A stretch of 64,000 nt of DNA from Acinetobacter sp. ANC 3832 (GCF_002135415.1 NZ_NEGJ01000014.1:1-64000); one strand, 5' to 3'. Shown: positions 36,513 through 47,270, counted from the first letter of the stretch. The notes: generated by a model not told the origin, from the letters alone. Made by a program: numbers and translations.

Positions 36513-37577
36513 ATGCAAAATTTAGGATTTGCGCTGATTGACCCACACATTCACCAGTGGGATCCCTATCACACGCCACATGCCGCTGCACTCGCAGTCA
36601 AACTTCTAGGTAAACATCCTTATCTTCTAGATAAAATGGTCCGTCTGGTTAAATCCAAAGACCTTATTGATACCGTTGGACTCACTACGCATATCACCGC
36701 TCCTTATCTACCGAGTGATTATAAAAAAGATATCGGTCATTATGCGGTCGAACAAGTGGTTCATATAGAAGCAAGTTGGGCAGGTCATAAAGGTAAAGGT
36801 GTAATTGGCGAAACTGAATTTATTGAATCATTACCCTTTAATAATGAAACGGTGCAACTTGGTGGTATCGTTGCAACTGCAGATCCAACGAATAGTAACT
36901 TTAAAAAGATTTTAAAGTTACATCAAAAAGCGTCTAAAAAGTTACGTGGTATTCGTCGCATGGCGGCAGTACATGAAGATAAAGGGATTCATGCATGGGC
37001 TGATGAACCCCATTTATATAGCAATAAAAAATTTCTCAAAGGCTTTGAACAACTGGCTTTGCATCATTTAAGTTTTGATGCATGGGTTTATTCAACGCAA
37101 ATTCCAGATGTCATTCAATTGGCGAAGCAATTTCCTGAAACCTCTATTGTCTTAGACCATTTGGGTACGCCTGCGGGTTTATTTGGCAAAGTAGGACAAA
37201 ATACAGGACTAACTCAAACAGCGAGAGAGAATATTTTCTATCAATGGCAGGACTACATTGCTGAGCTTGCAACATGTCCCAATGTATACACGAAAATGTC
37301 TGGCTTATTCATGCCTATACTTGGGCATCAATTCCATCAGAAAAAACAACAAGCTTCAAAGCAGGAAATTATAGATTTAGTTGCACCACTGATTACCCAC
37401 GCTTTGGATAGTTTTGGAACCTATCGCGTCATGTTTGCTTCTAACTTTCCTATGGACAGTGTCAGCACATCTCTCGTCAATATTATTGATGCTTTTAGTG
37501 ATATTGTGAACGAATATGATGATGACGCATTAAAACGTGTCTTTCACCACAATGCAAAACAGTTTTATCGTTTATAA
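36513..37577 (+). CDS. Amidohydrolase-2 family metal-dependent hydrolase
   Basis: The 354-residue TIM-barrel enzyme begins FALIDPHIHQWDPYHTPHAA, whose H-x-H is the first metal site of amidohydrolase-2 proteins. SIVLDHLGTPAG supplies the later strand with a catalytic-site histidine, and MFASNFPMDS near the C-terminus gives the last motif (usually G-S-D/N-x-P). Such enzymes hydrolyse lactones or decarboxylate carboxylates; the substrate is not shown by the context. The gene is alone. A weak long-loop hairpin (GGAGTCTT with AAGACTCC) lies behind it at about 37596-37630. Confidence 0.85.
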   Translation: MQNLGFALIDPHIHQWDPYHTPHAAALAVKLLGKHPYLLDKMVRLVKSKDLIDTVGLTTHITAPYLPSDYKKDIGHYAVEQVVHIEASWAGHKGKGVIGETEFIESLPFNNETVQLGGIVATADPTNSNFKKILKLHQKASKKLRGIRRMAAVHEDKGIHAWADEPHLYSNKKFLKGFEQLALHHLSFDAWVYSTQIPDVIQLAKQFPETSIVLDHLGTPAGLFGKVGQNTGLTQTARENIFYQWQDYIAELATCPNVYTKMSGLFMPILGHQFHQKKQQASKQEIIDLVAPLITHALDSFGTYRVMFASNFPMDSVSTSLVNIIDAFSDIVNEYDDDALKRVFHHNAKQFYRL

Positions 37578-37680
37578 ATATTAAAATAAAAGCAGGAGTC
37601 TTGTATCAGTTTTAAACCTTTTTAAGACTCCGAATTTAGCTTCATTCTTAAAGGACGAGACTCTTCTATTTTTATAAAAC

Positions 37681-37706
37681 AAAAGCCACACAATGTGTGT
37701 GGCTTT
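37681..37706. terminator. Terminator between the amidohydrolase and M16 peptidase genes
   Basis: AAAAGCCACACA pairs with TGTGTGGCTTTT around ATG; it is bracketed by A- and T-runs and serves the convergent genes. Confidence 0.85.
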
Positions 37707-37759
37707 TGCACAAAGTTTTATTCATTCAAATGAATAAAACTTGCAACAATCATTCTGAA

Positions 37760-40525
37760 TTACTTTTGAGCTTGACCATATTGATCTGCCATCACTTCAA
37801 CCAATTGCTCAGGTTTGATGTATTTTTTAATCACAGCATTCACATCAGCTATGGTTAATTTGGCAAACTCTTGATCACGTACTGCACGACTGTCCATTTT
37901 TTTATTACGCTCAAGTTGACTATTCAGCATTCGATGAATCATACGTTCGTCTTCAAGTGAAGTTACTCGTTTTTTCAAAATATTGGCTTTTGCTGCTTCA
38001 AGCTCTTGCTCAGTAACACCCTTACTAATTAATTCACTTAGCACCTTATGCACAATTTGCGAAACTTGATCAGATTTTCCTGCGGTGTAATTGGCTTCAA
38101 TCATCAATGCGCCAACATCATTAAATGAATCAAGATTTAAATTACTGCCAAAACCATAAACCAATGCATTTTTTTCACGTAATTCTTGCCCTAAACGTGA
38201 AGACAATTGCGAATCACCCAAAATATAACTAAACACAATTAATGCTGCTGCATCAGCATTATCCATACCAACAGGTAAAGTTAATAAGCCTTGGTAACTA
38301 CCAAACTCACGTTGTTCTGCTAAGGCATGTACTTTTTTTGCTTGATACTCATGATGTTCAGAGGCTATTCGTTGATACGGTTGCTTGGCTTTCCATGAAG
38401 CAAATTCAGTATTTAATAATTTCAAAATATTTTTAGGCTCGTATTGTCCTGTGATGGCAATTTGCGCATGATCCATGGCAAAGAAGTTTTTATATAAATC
38501 TTTGACTTGATCTACAGTCGCTGCTTGAATTTGTTTTTTTGATAATTCAGGTTCGAAATGATAGCGTAAATCACCTGGTTGATAAGTTTCAATCAAACGT
38601 GCAATAGTCAGTGAAGATACGGTTTCGGGTTCGGTATAAGGACGATCTAAACTTGAAAGGCTTTGTAATTTAATCAAATCAAATTGTGATTGTTCAAATT
38701 TAGGATTTTTCATTACTTCTACAATATATTTAAAGAAGTCTTCAAAATTTTCTTTTTTCGCGACAATCTGAATGGTCATACCATTATCTGCCGCATCAGC
38801 CGTTGCGATACCACCCGCTTCAATCGATTTATCTGCAATATTTTGCAAACTGTATTTATCAGAAGCTCTGAGCAATAGATAAGCCGTAAAATCGATGATT
38901 TCACTTTTGTTAAATAAAGATTCTGCCGTACCAAAATTTACATTGATGGTGGCATAAGTTTTATCATCACGTGTTGTTGTTGGGAATAAAGCATATTGCA
39001 TCCCATTTTTTAACGTTCCACGCTGAATTTTCTTTTCTGTTGCATCTAAATATTGCTTGGATTTTTCAACATATTGAGCAACTTCTGCTTTATACACACT
39101 CGCATCTTTTAACGGTTCGGCTTTTTCAGCTTGCTGATCTAAAGTCTTTGGTTTTTCTTTTGTCTGTTTTTGCTCTAACGCTTTTTTCTGGTCTTCAGGT
39201 GTCGGTTGAATATCTCCGACAATTCGATGCTCAGGTATTAAAAAGTTTTTCAGCGTTTGATTGGTTTCAGCTAAAGATAAATCTTGAATGGCTTTTTGAT
39301 CTGTAAAATATTGCGACCAATTACCATTTGACGATACGACATAGTCACTCAACATTGAGCCAACCGCAGCAGCATTACTGAACATTGTATCTTGGCTATT
39401 TTTAACCAAATTTTTAACTCGTTTTAATTCAGAATCATCAAAGTCTTTATTTTTTTCAACACCTGAAATGAGTGAACTTTCAATTTTATTTGGATCATTT
39501 GAAGGTGCATAAATTGCTCCCATAAAGACCAAATTAAAATCTTTATCTAACCATGTGGTTGATTGCACATTGGTTGCAATGCCTGTTTCCACCATATTTG
39601 AATATAGATGACCACTGGGTTGTAACGTATATAAATAAGGGGATAGAGCCAATGCAGGCTGAATTTTATCATTTTTACCATTCATATAAATATGAAATTT
39701 AGCCAAATCACTTCCCTTTTGCACCATGAAGTTTCTATTTTTAATATTTGCAGAATCTAACAACGGAACTTGAGCTTGCGTAGGAACAGGACGCGCAGGA
39801 ATTGAACTGAAATTTTGATCAATTTGTTTTAAGACTTCTGCTTTATCAAATTTCCCCGAAATTACCATGACTGCATTATTAGGTGCATACCAAGCGCGAT
39901 AAAATTTATTCAATTCATCCATTTTAATAGATTTTAATTCGACCAAATCACCAATCGGTAAACGACCTAAATATTGATTGCCATAGGCAGATTTCCACAT
40001 TTGATCCATCAATACAGCAAAAGGTTGATCCATACGAACTTCACGTTCACGCATGACAATATTGATTTCTGAAGGAACAAATTTTTCCTGTAAAACCAAT
40101 TTATCCATACGTTCAGCTTCAAGATAAATCACTTGATCTAATGCGGTCTTTTCAGGTCTTACGATATTGGTATATTTGGTCGAGTAATAATCTGTACTCG
40201 CATTGGTCATTAAAGTGTATTGATCCAAACGGCGTTGGAACTCTTCCCCTTTAACATTCTGTGTACCCTTAAATGCCAAATGTTCCAGTAAATGCGCAAG
40301 TCCACCTTTACCTTGTGGATCATTCAATGAACCCGTCAAATAGACTGTATTTACAAAAACTTTGCTCTCTTTATCATTTGGAGCAAGTAACACTCGAAAA
40401 CCATTATCTAACTTATATTCTTCAATATTATGTTCAGATTTCACTAAAATGGTTTGTGCCAAAGTTGAAGCACTAATACCGATTAAACAAAGAGAAAGGC
40501 TAAGTTTTTTCAACCGCATGAGCAT
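37760..40525 (-). CDS. Periplasmic M16-family zinc protease (pitrilysin-like)
   Basis: The 921-residue protein has a signal peptide ending ASTLAQ (about residue 24) and two M16 repeats. The N-terminal repeat carries the inverted zinc motif H-x-x-E-H as HLLEH at residues 78-82 (GGLAHLLEHLAFKGT); the downstream RMDKLVL helix supplies the third ligand region. The C-terminal repeat (about 490-921) lacks the motif, as usual in two-domain members, and joins via a lysine/glutamine-rich linker near 450-480. It probably degrades peptides in the periplasm. It is monocistronic; ATG at 40519 is an alternative start. Confidence 0.92.
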   Translation of the reverse strand: MLMRLKKLSLSLCLIGISASTLAQTILVKSEHNIEEYKLDNGFRVLLAPNDKESKVFVNTVYLTGSLNDPQGKGGLAHLLEHLAFKGTQNVKGEEFQRRLDQYTLMTNASTDYYSTKYTNIVRPEKTALDQVIYLEAERMDKLVLQEKFVPSEINIVMREREVRMDQPFAVLMDQMWKSAYGNQYLGRLPIGDLVELKSIKMDELNKFYRAWYAPNNAVMVISGKFDKAEVLKQIDQNFSSIPARPVPTQAQVPLLDSANIKNRNFMVQKGSDLAKFHIYMNGKNDKIQPALALSPYLYTLQPSGHLYSNMVETGIATNVQSTTWLDKDFNLVFMGAIYAPSNDPNKIESSLISGVEKNKDFDDSELKRVKNLVKNSQDTMFSNAAAVGSMLSDYVVSSNGNWSQYFTDQKAIQDLSLAETNQTLKNFLIPEHRIVGDIQPTPEDQKKALEQKQTKEKPKTLDQQAEKAEPLKDASVYKAEVAQYVEKSKQYLDATEKKIQRGTLKNGMQYALFPTTTRDDKTYATINVNFGTAESLFNKSEIIDFTAYLLLRASDKYSLQNIADKSIEAGGIATADAADNGMTIQIVAKKENFEDFFKYIVEVMKNPKFEQSQFDLIKLQSLSSLDRPYTEPETVSSLTIARLIETYQPGDLRYHFEPELSKKQIQAATVDQVKDLYKNFFAMDHAQIAITGQYEPKNILKLLNTEFASWKAKQPYQRIASEHHEYQAKKVHALAEQREFGSYQGLLTLPVGMDNADAAALIVFSYILGDSQLSSRLGQELREKNALVYGFGSNLNLDSFNDVGALMIEANYTAGKSDQVSQIVHKVLSELISKGVTEQELEAAKANILKKRVTSLEDERMIHRMLNSQLERNKKMDSRAVRDQEFAKLTIADVNAVIKKYIKPEQLVEVMADQYGQAQK

Positions 40526-40697
40526 AGTATGTCCAGAATTTTATAAGAAATTTTTAAAACGTTATAAGCCAGTTATCTTAAAAAATAATGAAATAATTAA
40601 ATAGTAGAGTTTTGAAAAAATAGCCGTTTATTTCAACGACTTTTGTACAAAAACAATCAAGATTAAAAAAATTGACCCAAATATTTCGGTAAAATAT

Positions 40698-41519
40698 TTA
40701 ATTCAGAACAATACTGATAAAGACCAAACACAATAAAAAAATGTATCCTCTTTCATGTAATTGATTAGATAGTTTTCCAACAAATTTCAAACCCATTTTC
40801 ATGCCTAGAAAACCACCTAAAACCAAGCAAATTAAAGCAGGATAATAAAAATAAGCAATGAAACCTGAACCGAGATGAATCGGATTGACCCAATAGCCCA
40901 CGATATAAGTTGCACATCCAGCAACAGCAACTGGAACACTTAAAGGATTCGCCAAAGCAACTGCCGCTCGCATATCTAAACCACAACGTCGAAATAAGGG
41001 CACTGTCATCACACTTCCCCCAACACCCAATGCTGCAGCAATTGCCCCAATCAAAAAACCGCCATAACTTTGCTCTGTTTTATACAATAATCGAATCTTT
41101 TTTTGCATCGGTCGCGCTGAAGTTTTTACTTGCCGTTTCATGCAATCTAAGATTGTAATGAGCAGATATATCACAAAAATCCATTTTAAAATTTCAGCAC
41201 TGATGAAAAATGATAAAGCTGTTCCGATAACAGCTCCAAATGCAATCCAATAGACCAGTGGAATAAGATATTTCGTTCGTATTTTGCCATTTTTATGCTG
41301 TTGATATGTCGCCAAACCCGCATTCATGATCATCAATAATAATGAAGTCGCGATTGCACTTTTGAAAGCATATTGATAGGCCAAAGTATCAACCACAGCA
41401 TGATAACGAATCACACTATAAACCAAAGGTACAACGACAAAGCCACCAGCAAAACCAAATAAAATGGTTAGTACACCACTTAAGATACCCGCACAAATTA
41501 AAACTAAATAAAGTTCCAC
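40698..41519 (-). CDS. TSUP (TauE/SafE) family membrane transporter
   Basis: The 273-residue protein has about eight hydrophobic segments. The family motif GILSGVLTILFGFAGGFVVV lies near the N-terminus, and the second half repeats it as GAIAAALGVGGSVMTVPLFR, the internal duplication typical of TauE/SafE. These carriers export sulfite, sulfonates or organic acids. It is divergent from an AraC-type regulator gene with 92 bases between the start codons used here, so that regulator is the likely controller. Substrate unknown. Confidence 0.85.
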   Translation of the reverse strand: MELYLVLICAGILSGVLTILFGFAGGFVVVPLVYSVIRYHAVVDTLAYQYAFKSAIATSLLLMIMNAGLATYQQHKNGKIRTKYLIPLVYWIAFGAVIGTALSFFISAEILKWIFVIYLLITILDCMKRQVKTSARPMQKKIRLLYKTEQSYGGFLIGAIAAALGVGGSVMTVPLFRRCGLDMRAAVALANPLSVPVAVAGCATYIVGYWVNPIHLGSGFIAYFYYPALICLVLGGFLGMKMGLKFVGKLSNQLHERGYIFLLCLVFISIVLN

Positions 41520-41611
41520 ACGTATTTATCCTTTAAATAAATACAGTTTAATGTTAAAAAATTGAGTTAAATTTGTTAGATTCCGCTTTCAACTACTCAA
41601 ATCAGACAGAT

Positions 41612-42382
41612 ATGCAGCAAGTTTCTATCCATAGCGTCGAACATCTTGAGCAAAAAATAATTGCTATCTCGACACGATATGAAAAATATTATGTTTTAGA
41701 CATACATAGCCATGAACGTGCGCAATTACTCTACGGTGCTACAGGTGTTATTCATATTGAAACACCACATGGTAACTGGATTATTCCCCCAGAACGTGCC
41801 GTTTGGATTCCACCGAATATTCTGCATAAATTGACGATGTTTTCTGTAAACACCTGTAGTCTTTACATTTTGTCGGATACACTGCCACGTGAGTCTAGCC
41901 AATGCGAAGTCTTATCTATCTCTCCCTTGCTACGTCAATTGCTACTCAAAGCTCCCCATTTGACTGCACCCTTTTCAAAACATGATGAGCTGATTTTTGA
42001 TTTGATTTTATGTGAATTGAAAATCGCAGATGCGATTCAACTACACCTGCCTTTGCCTGAAAATAAAAGACTTTTAGCACTCTGCCAAAACTTTATACGC
42101 GCACCCAATATTCATTTATCACCTGAAGAAATCGCAAAGCAATTGAATCTAAGCGAACGGCATTTTAGTCGCCTATTTAAAAACGAAGTAGGGCTTTCTT
42201 TTTCTAAATGGCGGCAACAGGTATGTGTGTTACTCAGTCTAGAAAAAATCATGCAAGGTCAATCTATTCAACATATTGCTTATGATTATGGTTTTAAAAA
42301 CCCTGCTGCTTTTAGCACCCTATTTCATCGTATTTTAGGTGTGAGTCCATCTCGGTATTTTCAAAATAAGACCCTATCTTAA
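41612..42382 (+). CDS. AraC-family transcriptional regulator
   Basis: The 256-residue protein (ATG at 41612; TTG at 41573 is an alternative) has a cupin-like sensing domain with HSHERAQLLYGATGVIHIET and WIIPPERAVWIPPNILHKLT. The C-terminal double helix-turn-helix contains LSPEEIAKQLNLSERHFSRL and IQHIAYDYGFKNPAAFSTLF, ending GVSPSRYF. This order is common in regulators that control efflux or uptake of small molecules. It is divergent from the TSUP transporter gene and probably controls it. The ligand is unknown. Confidence 0.88.
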   Translation: MQQVSIHSVEHLEQKIIAISTRYEKYYVLDIHSHERAQLLYGATGVIHIETPHGNWIIPPERAVWIPPNILHKLTMFSVNTCSLYILSDTLPRESSQCEVLSISPLLRQLLLKAPHLTAPFSKHDELIFDLILCELKIADAIQLHLPLPENKRLLALCQNFIRAPNIHLSPEEIAKQLNLSERHFSRLFKNEVGLSFSKWRQQVCVLLSLEKIMQGQSIQHIAYDYGFKNPAAFSTLFHRILGVSPSRYFQNKTLS

Positions 42383-42674
42383 AAAGTGTTCTCCATTTTT
42401 TGAATGTGCTTTTTGGATGAGATCAACAAAATTAAAATTTAAAGGCTAAAGTGCTGCTTCATGCAGACCAAGCATTGTCCATTGCTTAGGCCGACTCAAA
42501 ATATACTGTCTGATGTGTCAAATCGGTTTTATTTGAATAGTTAAAATAAAACCTATTTCCACGACAAAATATTTATATGCTCCATATGCAATGAAGCACT
42601 TTATACTGAAAGCTTAGAAAGTTTAGCCTATAGCTGATGTACTGATCTATTAAAATTAAAAACGATATTGCAGA

Positions 42675-43496
42675 TTAAATCTCAATTTCAGCTTGCATAT
42701 ACAACTTTGCATATCCTGAAATTTCAATACGCTCATTCTCTAATATTTGACAATAAAGCTCACCACCTCGTTTTGAAGCTTGGTAAGCGAGGATATTATT
42801 TTTTGCTAACTTTTCTGCCCAAAGAGGTGCAATTCCTGTATGGATCGAACCCGTAACAGGATCTTCATCTATCCCATTCGCAGGTGCAAAATAACGAGAA
42901 ATACAATCATAATTTTCTGAATTTGATGTAATCGCAACATCTAAAGTATGCGCATCTGAAGTAATCGCAGTGCGTATTTTTCCAAGTTGCTTTAATAAGG
43001 CTAAATTTGGCTGCTCATCTAAGACATCTTGTACAGTTTCATATTCAATAATATACGCTTGAGCATTCAAATAAACATTCTTAAACGGCTTCGTAAATGC
43101 TTGATTGAGAAGTTCAGGATATTCATCTACTTTGACAGCACGACGGATGGGGAAATTCATCACAATCTTTCCATCTTCTTCTTGGCTTACAACAAAAATG
43201 CCTAAATTTTTAACATGAAATTGAATCTTTTTTAATTGAGTAAAATCTTTAAATAAAACAAAGCTACTCGCCAAAGTAGCATGTCCACAAAAATCAACTT
43301 CTGTAGTGGGCGTAAACCAACGAATTTCATAATTTTCAGCATCTATTGGCTTAACAAAAGCAGTTTCTGATAATTGGTTTTCAAGTGCAATATTTTGCAT
43401 TAAGGCTTCATCTAACCACTCATCTACAACTAAAACAGCCGCAGGATTTCCTTTAAATAATGCTTTGCTAAAAGCATCAACTTGATACATTTTCAT
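42675..43496 (-). CDS. PhzF-family isomerase/epimerase-like protein
   Basis: The 273-residue protein has the PhzF fold: MYQVDAFSKALFKGNPAAVL, LSETAFVKP with the catalytic glutamate at 44, IRWFTPTTEVDFCGHATLAS, and in the second half FAPANGIDEDPVTGSIHTGI. PhzF enzymes shift double bonds or hydrogens in small carboxylic substrates; most chromosomal members lack a known substrate. There is no phenazine cluster nearby, so a phenazine role is not suggested. AAGGA about nine bases before the ATG supports the start. Confidence 0.9.
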   Translation of the reverse strand: MKMYQVDAFSKALFKGNPAAVLVVDEWLDEALMQNIALENQLSETAFVKPIDAENYEIRWFTPTTEVDFCGHATLASSFVLFKDFTQLKKIQFHVKNLGIFVVSQEEDGKIVMNFPIRRAVKVDEYPELLNQAFTKPFKNVYLNAQAYIIEYETVQDVLDEQPNLALLKQLGKIRTAITSDAHTLDVAITSNSENYDCISRYFAPANGIDEDPVTGSIHTGIAPLWAEKLAKNNILAYQASKRGGELYCQILENERIEISGYAKLYMQAEIEI

Positions 43497-43616
43497 GATG
43501 AATGTTCCTTAATTTTAAATCTATTTTACCGTATTAAAATTTTAGGTACAGATACACTAAAATTATTAAAATGGTTACAGAAGTTTTTTTTGACAAGAAA
43601 CCAACTGAATAAAATA

Positions 43617-43637
43617 ATGCACTCAAAATGAGTGCAT
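43617..43637 (-). terminator. Likely terminator of tcyP
   Basis: ATGCACTC pairs with GAGTGCAT across five bases. On the minus strand it is followed by ATTATTTTAT, a weak T-rich tail. Confidence 0.6.
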
Positions 43638-43671
43638 CTATAAAGCCAATCGTATATTTAATTGTTTAGTT

Positions 43672-45063
43672 TCAGCTATGCTTTAACTCTTCATGTTCGT
43701 CTGATTGCATAATCGTTTGATCTGTCTGCCCCATCAATTGACTGGTGACCATTCCTGCTGCCATTGAACCATCAACATTTAAAGCAGTACGCCCCATATC
43801 AATAAGTGGCTCAATAGAAATCAATAAAGCCACTAATGTTACGGGTAAACCCATAATTGGCAACACAATTAAAGCTGCAAAAGTTGCCCCACCACCAACA
43901 CCTGCCACCCCAATTGAACTCAGTGTCACAACACACACTAGAGTGATAATCCATACAGGATCTAAAGGATTAATTCCTACTGTAGGCGCGACCATCACAG
44001 CGAGCATTGCAGGATATAAGCCTGCACAACCATTCTGACCAATCGTCGTACCAAAAGATGCTGCAAAACTTGCAATAGATTCTGGAATACCTAAACGGCG
44101 TGTTTGGGCTTCAATACTCAAAGGGATACTGGCAGCACTTGAACGACTGGTAAATGCAAAGGTTAAAACGGGTAATACTTTTTTAAAGAACCGAATGGGA
44201 CTGACACCCGTTAAAATCAATACAATTGCATGTACAGCAAACATGATGGCTAAGCCCAAATAGGACGCCACCAAAAAACCACCTAAATTGATAATATCAG
44301 CAGCTTTTGAACTTGCGACTACTTTAGTAATTAAGGCAAAAACTCCATACGGTGTTAATGTCATTACCAAACGAACTAGCTTCATTACCCATGCTTGTAA
44401 AGTCTCAATTGCAACAACAATTCTTTGCCCTTTTTCAGCATCATCTTTAATTAAGTTGATTCCTGCAATACCCAACAATGTGGCAAAGATCACTACACTA
44501 ATAATCGACGTTGGATGTGCCCCTGTAAGCTCCATGAATGGATTGCTTGGTAAAAATGATAAGAATAAATCGGGAACGCTTAAATCAGTCACCTTACCAA
44601 TATAATCGGTATGAATCGCATCTAAGCGTGCAGTTTCCTGTGTGCCTTGTACCAAACCAGCAGCACTTAAACCAAATAAATTCGTAACAAATACCCCCAC
44701 TAAAGCTGCTATAGCCGTCGTGATCAGTAACGTTCCAATGGTAAAAAAACTAATCTTTCCTAAAGATGAGGCATTATGCAGTTTAATGACCGCACCTAAA
44801 ATTGAAACCAAAACCAATGGCATCACCACCATTTGTAAAAGTTTCACATAGCCATTTCCAACAAGATTAAACCATTGAATAGATTCATCTAAAACGGTTG
44901 CAGTTGAACCATAAACCAAATGTAGACCCAATCCAAAAACCACACCCATACACAAGCCTGCAAATACTTTTTTCGATAGACTCCAATCAGTCTTACGGGT
45001 TTGCATCAGCAATATGATTAAGGCAATGAATATCGTGATATTCAGGATTAATGGGTAGTTCAT
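43672..45063 (-). CDS. tcyP: L-cystine/sodium dicarboxylate-type symporter TcyP
   Basis: This sodium-coupled transporter is of the DAACS family, with ATG at 45063 behind GGAAAG giving 463 residues, the same length as E. coli TcyP (YdjN). It has about eight membrane helices plus re-entrant loops. The serine-rich loop [20 protein letters not shown] and the final [20 protein letters not shown], with [19 protein letters not shown], are the substrate- and sodium-binding blocks. The E-P-x-x-D-M-x-R-T-x-x-N-V motif supports the cystine branch rather than glutamate or C4-dicarboxylate carriers. The longer reading from 45102 has no good ribosome site. Confidence 0.82.
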   Translation of the reverse strand: MNYPLILNITIFIALIILLMQTRKTDWSLSKKVFAGLCMGVVFGLGLHLVYGSTATVLDESIQWFNLVGNGYVKLLQMVVMPLVLVSILGAVIKLHNASSLGKISFFTIGTLLITTAIAALVGVFVTNLFGLSAAGLVQGTQETARLDAIHTDYIGKVTDLSVPDLFLSFLPSNPFMELTGAHPTSIISVVIFATLLGIAGINLIKDDAEKGQRIVVAIETLQAWVMKLVRLVMTLTPYGVFALITKVVASSKAADIINLGGFLVASYLGLAIMFAVHAIVLILTGVSPIRFFKKVLPVLTFAFTSRSSAASIPLSIEAQTRRLGIPESIASFAASFGTTIGQNGCAGLYPAMLAVMVAPTVGINPLDPVWIITLVCVVTLSSIGVAGVGGGATFAALIVLPIMGLPVTLVALLISIEPLIDMGRTALNVDGSMAAGMVTSQLMGQTDQTIMQSDEHEELKHS

Positions 45064-45287
45064 TGGCTTTCCAAAAATTTTGTTATATAAATTATAAGAC
45101 AATAGCGATCAGCGAGACAGTCTTTATCATTTTTGTAGATATTGTTGCTTATTTTTCGACATCTTTTATCTATATAAAAAACAAAATGATATCGGCTTAA
45201 TCCATAAATCAGCTAAACTTTTTCTAAAAAGTGCTAAAGCATTACCGTATATATCAAATGAATGTTTATTAAAGAGATGCTTATTAC

Positions 45288-45878
45288 ATGAATAAAATGA
45301 ATGCGCATATTCAAACGGTTGAGTTAGCAAAAGCTTATCGTTTATTAAATCATGGACTGACTGTTTTAGTTTCTGCAAAATATGAGCAAGAAATCAATGT
45401 CATGTCAGCAGCATGGGCATGTGCTTTAGAACTTGTTCCTGCTAAAGTTTCTGTCGTTCTAGATAAAAGTACTAAAACTCGACAATTGATTGAGCAATCA
45501 GGTTACTTTGTATTGCAAGTTCCAACACTCAAACAATTAAAACTGGTTCAACAACTGGGTTCAATTAGCCAATTTGATGATCCTGATAAATTAGCACATT
45601 GTCATGCGCCACTTTTTCAGTTTAATGGTTATGACTTACCTGTTGTTGAAGGTTGTGCAGCTTGGCTAATTTGCGAACTGATTCCTGAACCACACAATCA
45701 ACAAGTACATGATTTATTTATAGGCAAAGTTGTTGCAGCTTTTGCTGACGATCGTGTATTTAGAGATGGACATTGGTATTACCATGAAGTTGGGTCTGAA
45801 TGGAAAAGTTTGCATCATGTTGCAGGTGGTCATTACTACACCATTGGTGATGTAGTCGATGCCAATCTTTTAGAATAA
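45288..45878 (+). CDS. Flavin reductase-like FMN-binding protein
   Basis: The 196-residue protein belongs to the flavin reductase-like split-barrel family. LNHGLTVLVSAKYEQEINVM, SAAWACALELVPAKVSVVLD and STKTRQLIEQSGYFVLQVPT are the typical N-terminal blocks that bind FMN. The C-terminal half has FIGKVVAAFADDRVFRDGHW and the family's HYYTIGDVV ending. Such proteins reduce flavin with NAD(P)H, often for a partner oxygenase, but no partner gene is adjacent. It is alone on the plus strand, upstream of an MFS gene. Confidence 0.85.
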   Translation: MNKMNAHIQTVELAKAYRLLNHGLTVLVSAKYEQEINVMSAAWACALELVPAKVSVVLDKSTKTRQLIEQSGYFVLQVPTLKQLKLVQQLGSISQFDDPDKLAHCHAPLFQFNGYDLPVVEGCAAWLICELIPEPHNQQVHDLFIGKVVAAFADDRVFRDGHWYYHEVGSEWKSLHHVAGGHYYTIGDVVDANLLE

Positions 45879-46033
45879 TACCCAATCTCTCCAATTCTAT
45901 ATTGCATTTTTTATTTGAATATTCCACAAATAAATAGTGATTATTGATTGCATTCTAGATTTTTTCACTTTAATGTCATTTGGTCAAAAAGAGTTCAGCA
46001 CCATGAATTTAATACCTTATAAAAGTGAATAGG

Positions 46034-47203
46034 ATGTTCTCCAATAAAGTTAAACTCAGCCTTTTTCTTTGTCTTAGCATGTGCTTAGGCATTGGGATTT
46101 TACGATTTTCCTATACGGCTTTGCTTCCATCGACACGTGAAGCCTTTGCTTGGTCTGCAAATTTTGCAAGTATTTTAAGTAGTGCCAATTTATTGGGTTA
46201 TTTAATCGGTGCATTCTGGGCAATGCGTCTTCCCCAAAATAAAAAGATAACGATCTTTATTCAAATGGCTGCATTTATAGGAAGTATCAGCTTACTCAGT
46301 TGTGCATTTGCAAGCTTTAGTGAATCTTGGTATGTCTTTTGGCGTGTACTTTCAGGCATCAGTGGGGGCTTACTCATGATTTTATCACCGAGTGTTGTCG
46401 CTCAGTGTTGTGAGTTAAAAGACCGCTTAACCATTAACTTTATTGGCTTCAGTGGTATAGGCATCGGTGTATTAGTCGCAACGCTGTTTATGCCCTATTT
46501 AGATCTAATTTCGGTACAAACAGCATGGATGATATTATTTGGCTTTGCTCTCTGCATCAGCCTGATACTAAGCATCTTGCTCAAACAATTTAAAAAACAA
46601 CTCATAGATCTATCTGGAAATAATATTAAACACGCTCCAATCACTGGACTATTTGTAAGTGTACTCATTGTTTATGCATGTAGTGCTTTTGCTTATGTGC
46701 CGCACTCTTTATTTTGGATTGATTATTTAAGCAATACGCTACATTTGAATTTATTTTTCATCAACTTAAATTGGATTTTGTATGGTCTAGGCAGTGCTTT
46801 AGGTGCATTCACTGCTTATTTATTGGCAAGAAAATTCGGTAATTTCACCGCACTTAAAATTTTATACAGCTTATATGTCGTGGCTATTTTAATTGCAGTG
46901 TTAGAAATAAGTCCGCTTTTTACATTCGTCTCATCTTTTTTTACAGGCATGTTGAACCCTGCTGTGGTTTTCCTCACATCCTATACAATTTTACAACTCT
47001 ATACTGTTTCTTATAAAAAGCTATGGAGTATTGCAACGCTTTGTTTTGCAATCACTCAGCTGATTGGTGGTTTAAGTTTTAGCACCTTACAACATTTTGG
47101 TGTGAGTTATCATCAACAATTTTTATTGGCTGCTTTTATGTTGTTCTTGGGAGCGTTACAGTTTTTTTTGTATATTTCTTTTGCAAAAAAAAGTGTGAAT
47201 TAA
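46034..47203 (+). CDS. MFS transporter of the YbfB/YjiJ type
   Basis: The roughly 389-residue protein has twelve hydrophobic segments. LGIGILRFSYTALLPSTREA lies at the start of the first helix, followed by GYLIGAFWAMRLPQ and FWRVLSGISGGLLMILSPSV, the pattern of the YbfB/YjiJ MFS branch. Substrate and direction of transport are unknown. Start choice is uncertain: GTG at 46025 or ATG at 46034, neither with a strong ribosome site. It converges on the icd gene for the monomeric enzyme, with a shared terminator. Confidence 0.83.
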   Translation: MFSNKVKLSLFLCLSMCLGIGILRFSYTALLPSTREAFAWSANFASILSSANLLGYLIGAFWAMRLPQNKKITIFIQMAAFIGSISLLSCAFASFSESWYVFWRVLSGISGGLLMILSPSVVAQCCELKDRLTINFIGFSGIGIGVLVATLFMPYLDLISVQTAWMILFGFALCISLILSILLKQFKKQLIDLSGNNIKHAPITGLFVSVLIVYACSAFAYVPHSLFWIDYLSNTLHLNLFFINLNWILYGLGSALGAFTAYLLARKFGNFTALKILYSLYVVAILIAVLEISPLFTFVSSFFTGMLNPAVVFLTSYTILQLYTVSYKKLWSIATLCFAITQLIGGLSFSTLQHFGVSYHQQFLLAAFMLFLGALQFFLYISFAKKSVN

Positions 47204-47241
47204 TGTTAGTAAATTTTTATCTTTAAAAATTACAAACAAAA

Positions 47242-47270
47242 AAAGGTCGGTGCATATACACCGACCTTTA
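47242..47270. terminator. Bidirectional terminator, MFS gene and monomeric icd
   Basis: AAAGGTCGGTG pairs with CACCGACCTTT across CATATA; A- and T-runs flank it on both strands. Confidence 0.88.

Noticed and set aside
37596..37630. Hairpin GGAGTCTT/AAGACTCC as a member of the IS-related palindrome family
   Set aside because: The arms share only a short core with the IS end and the loop is long; chance or a weak terminator is more likely.
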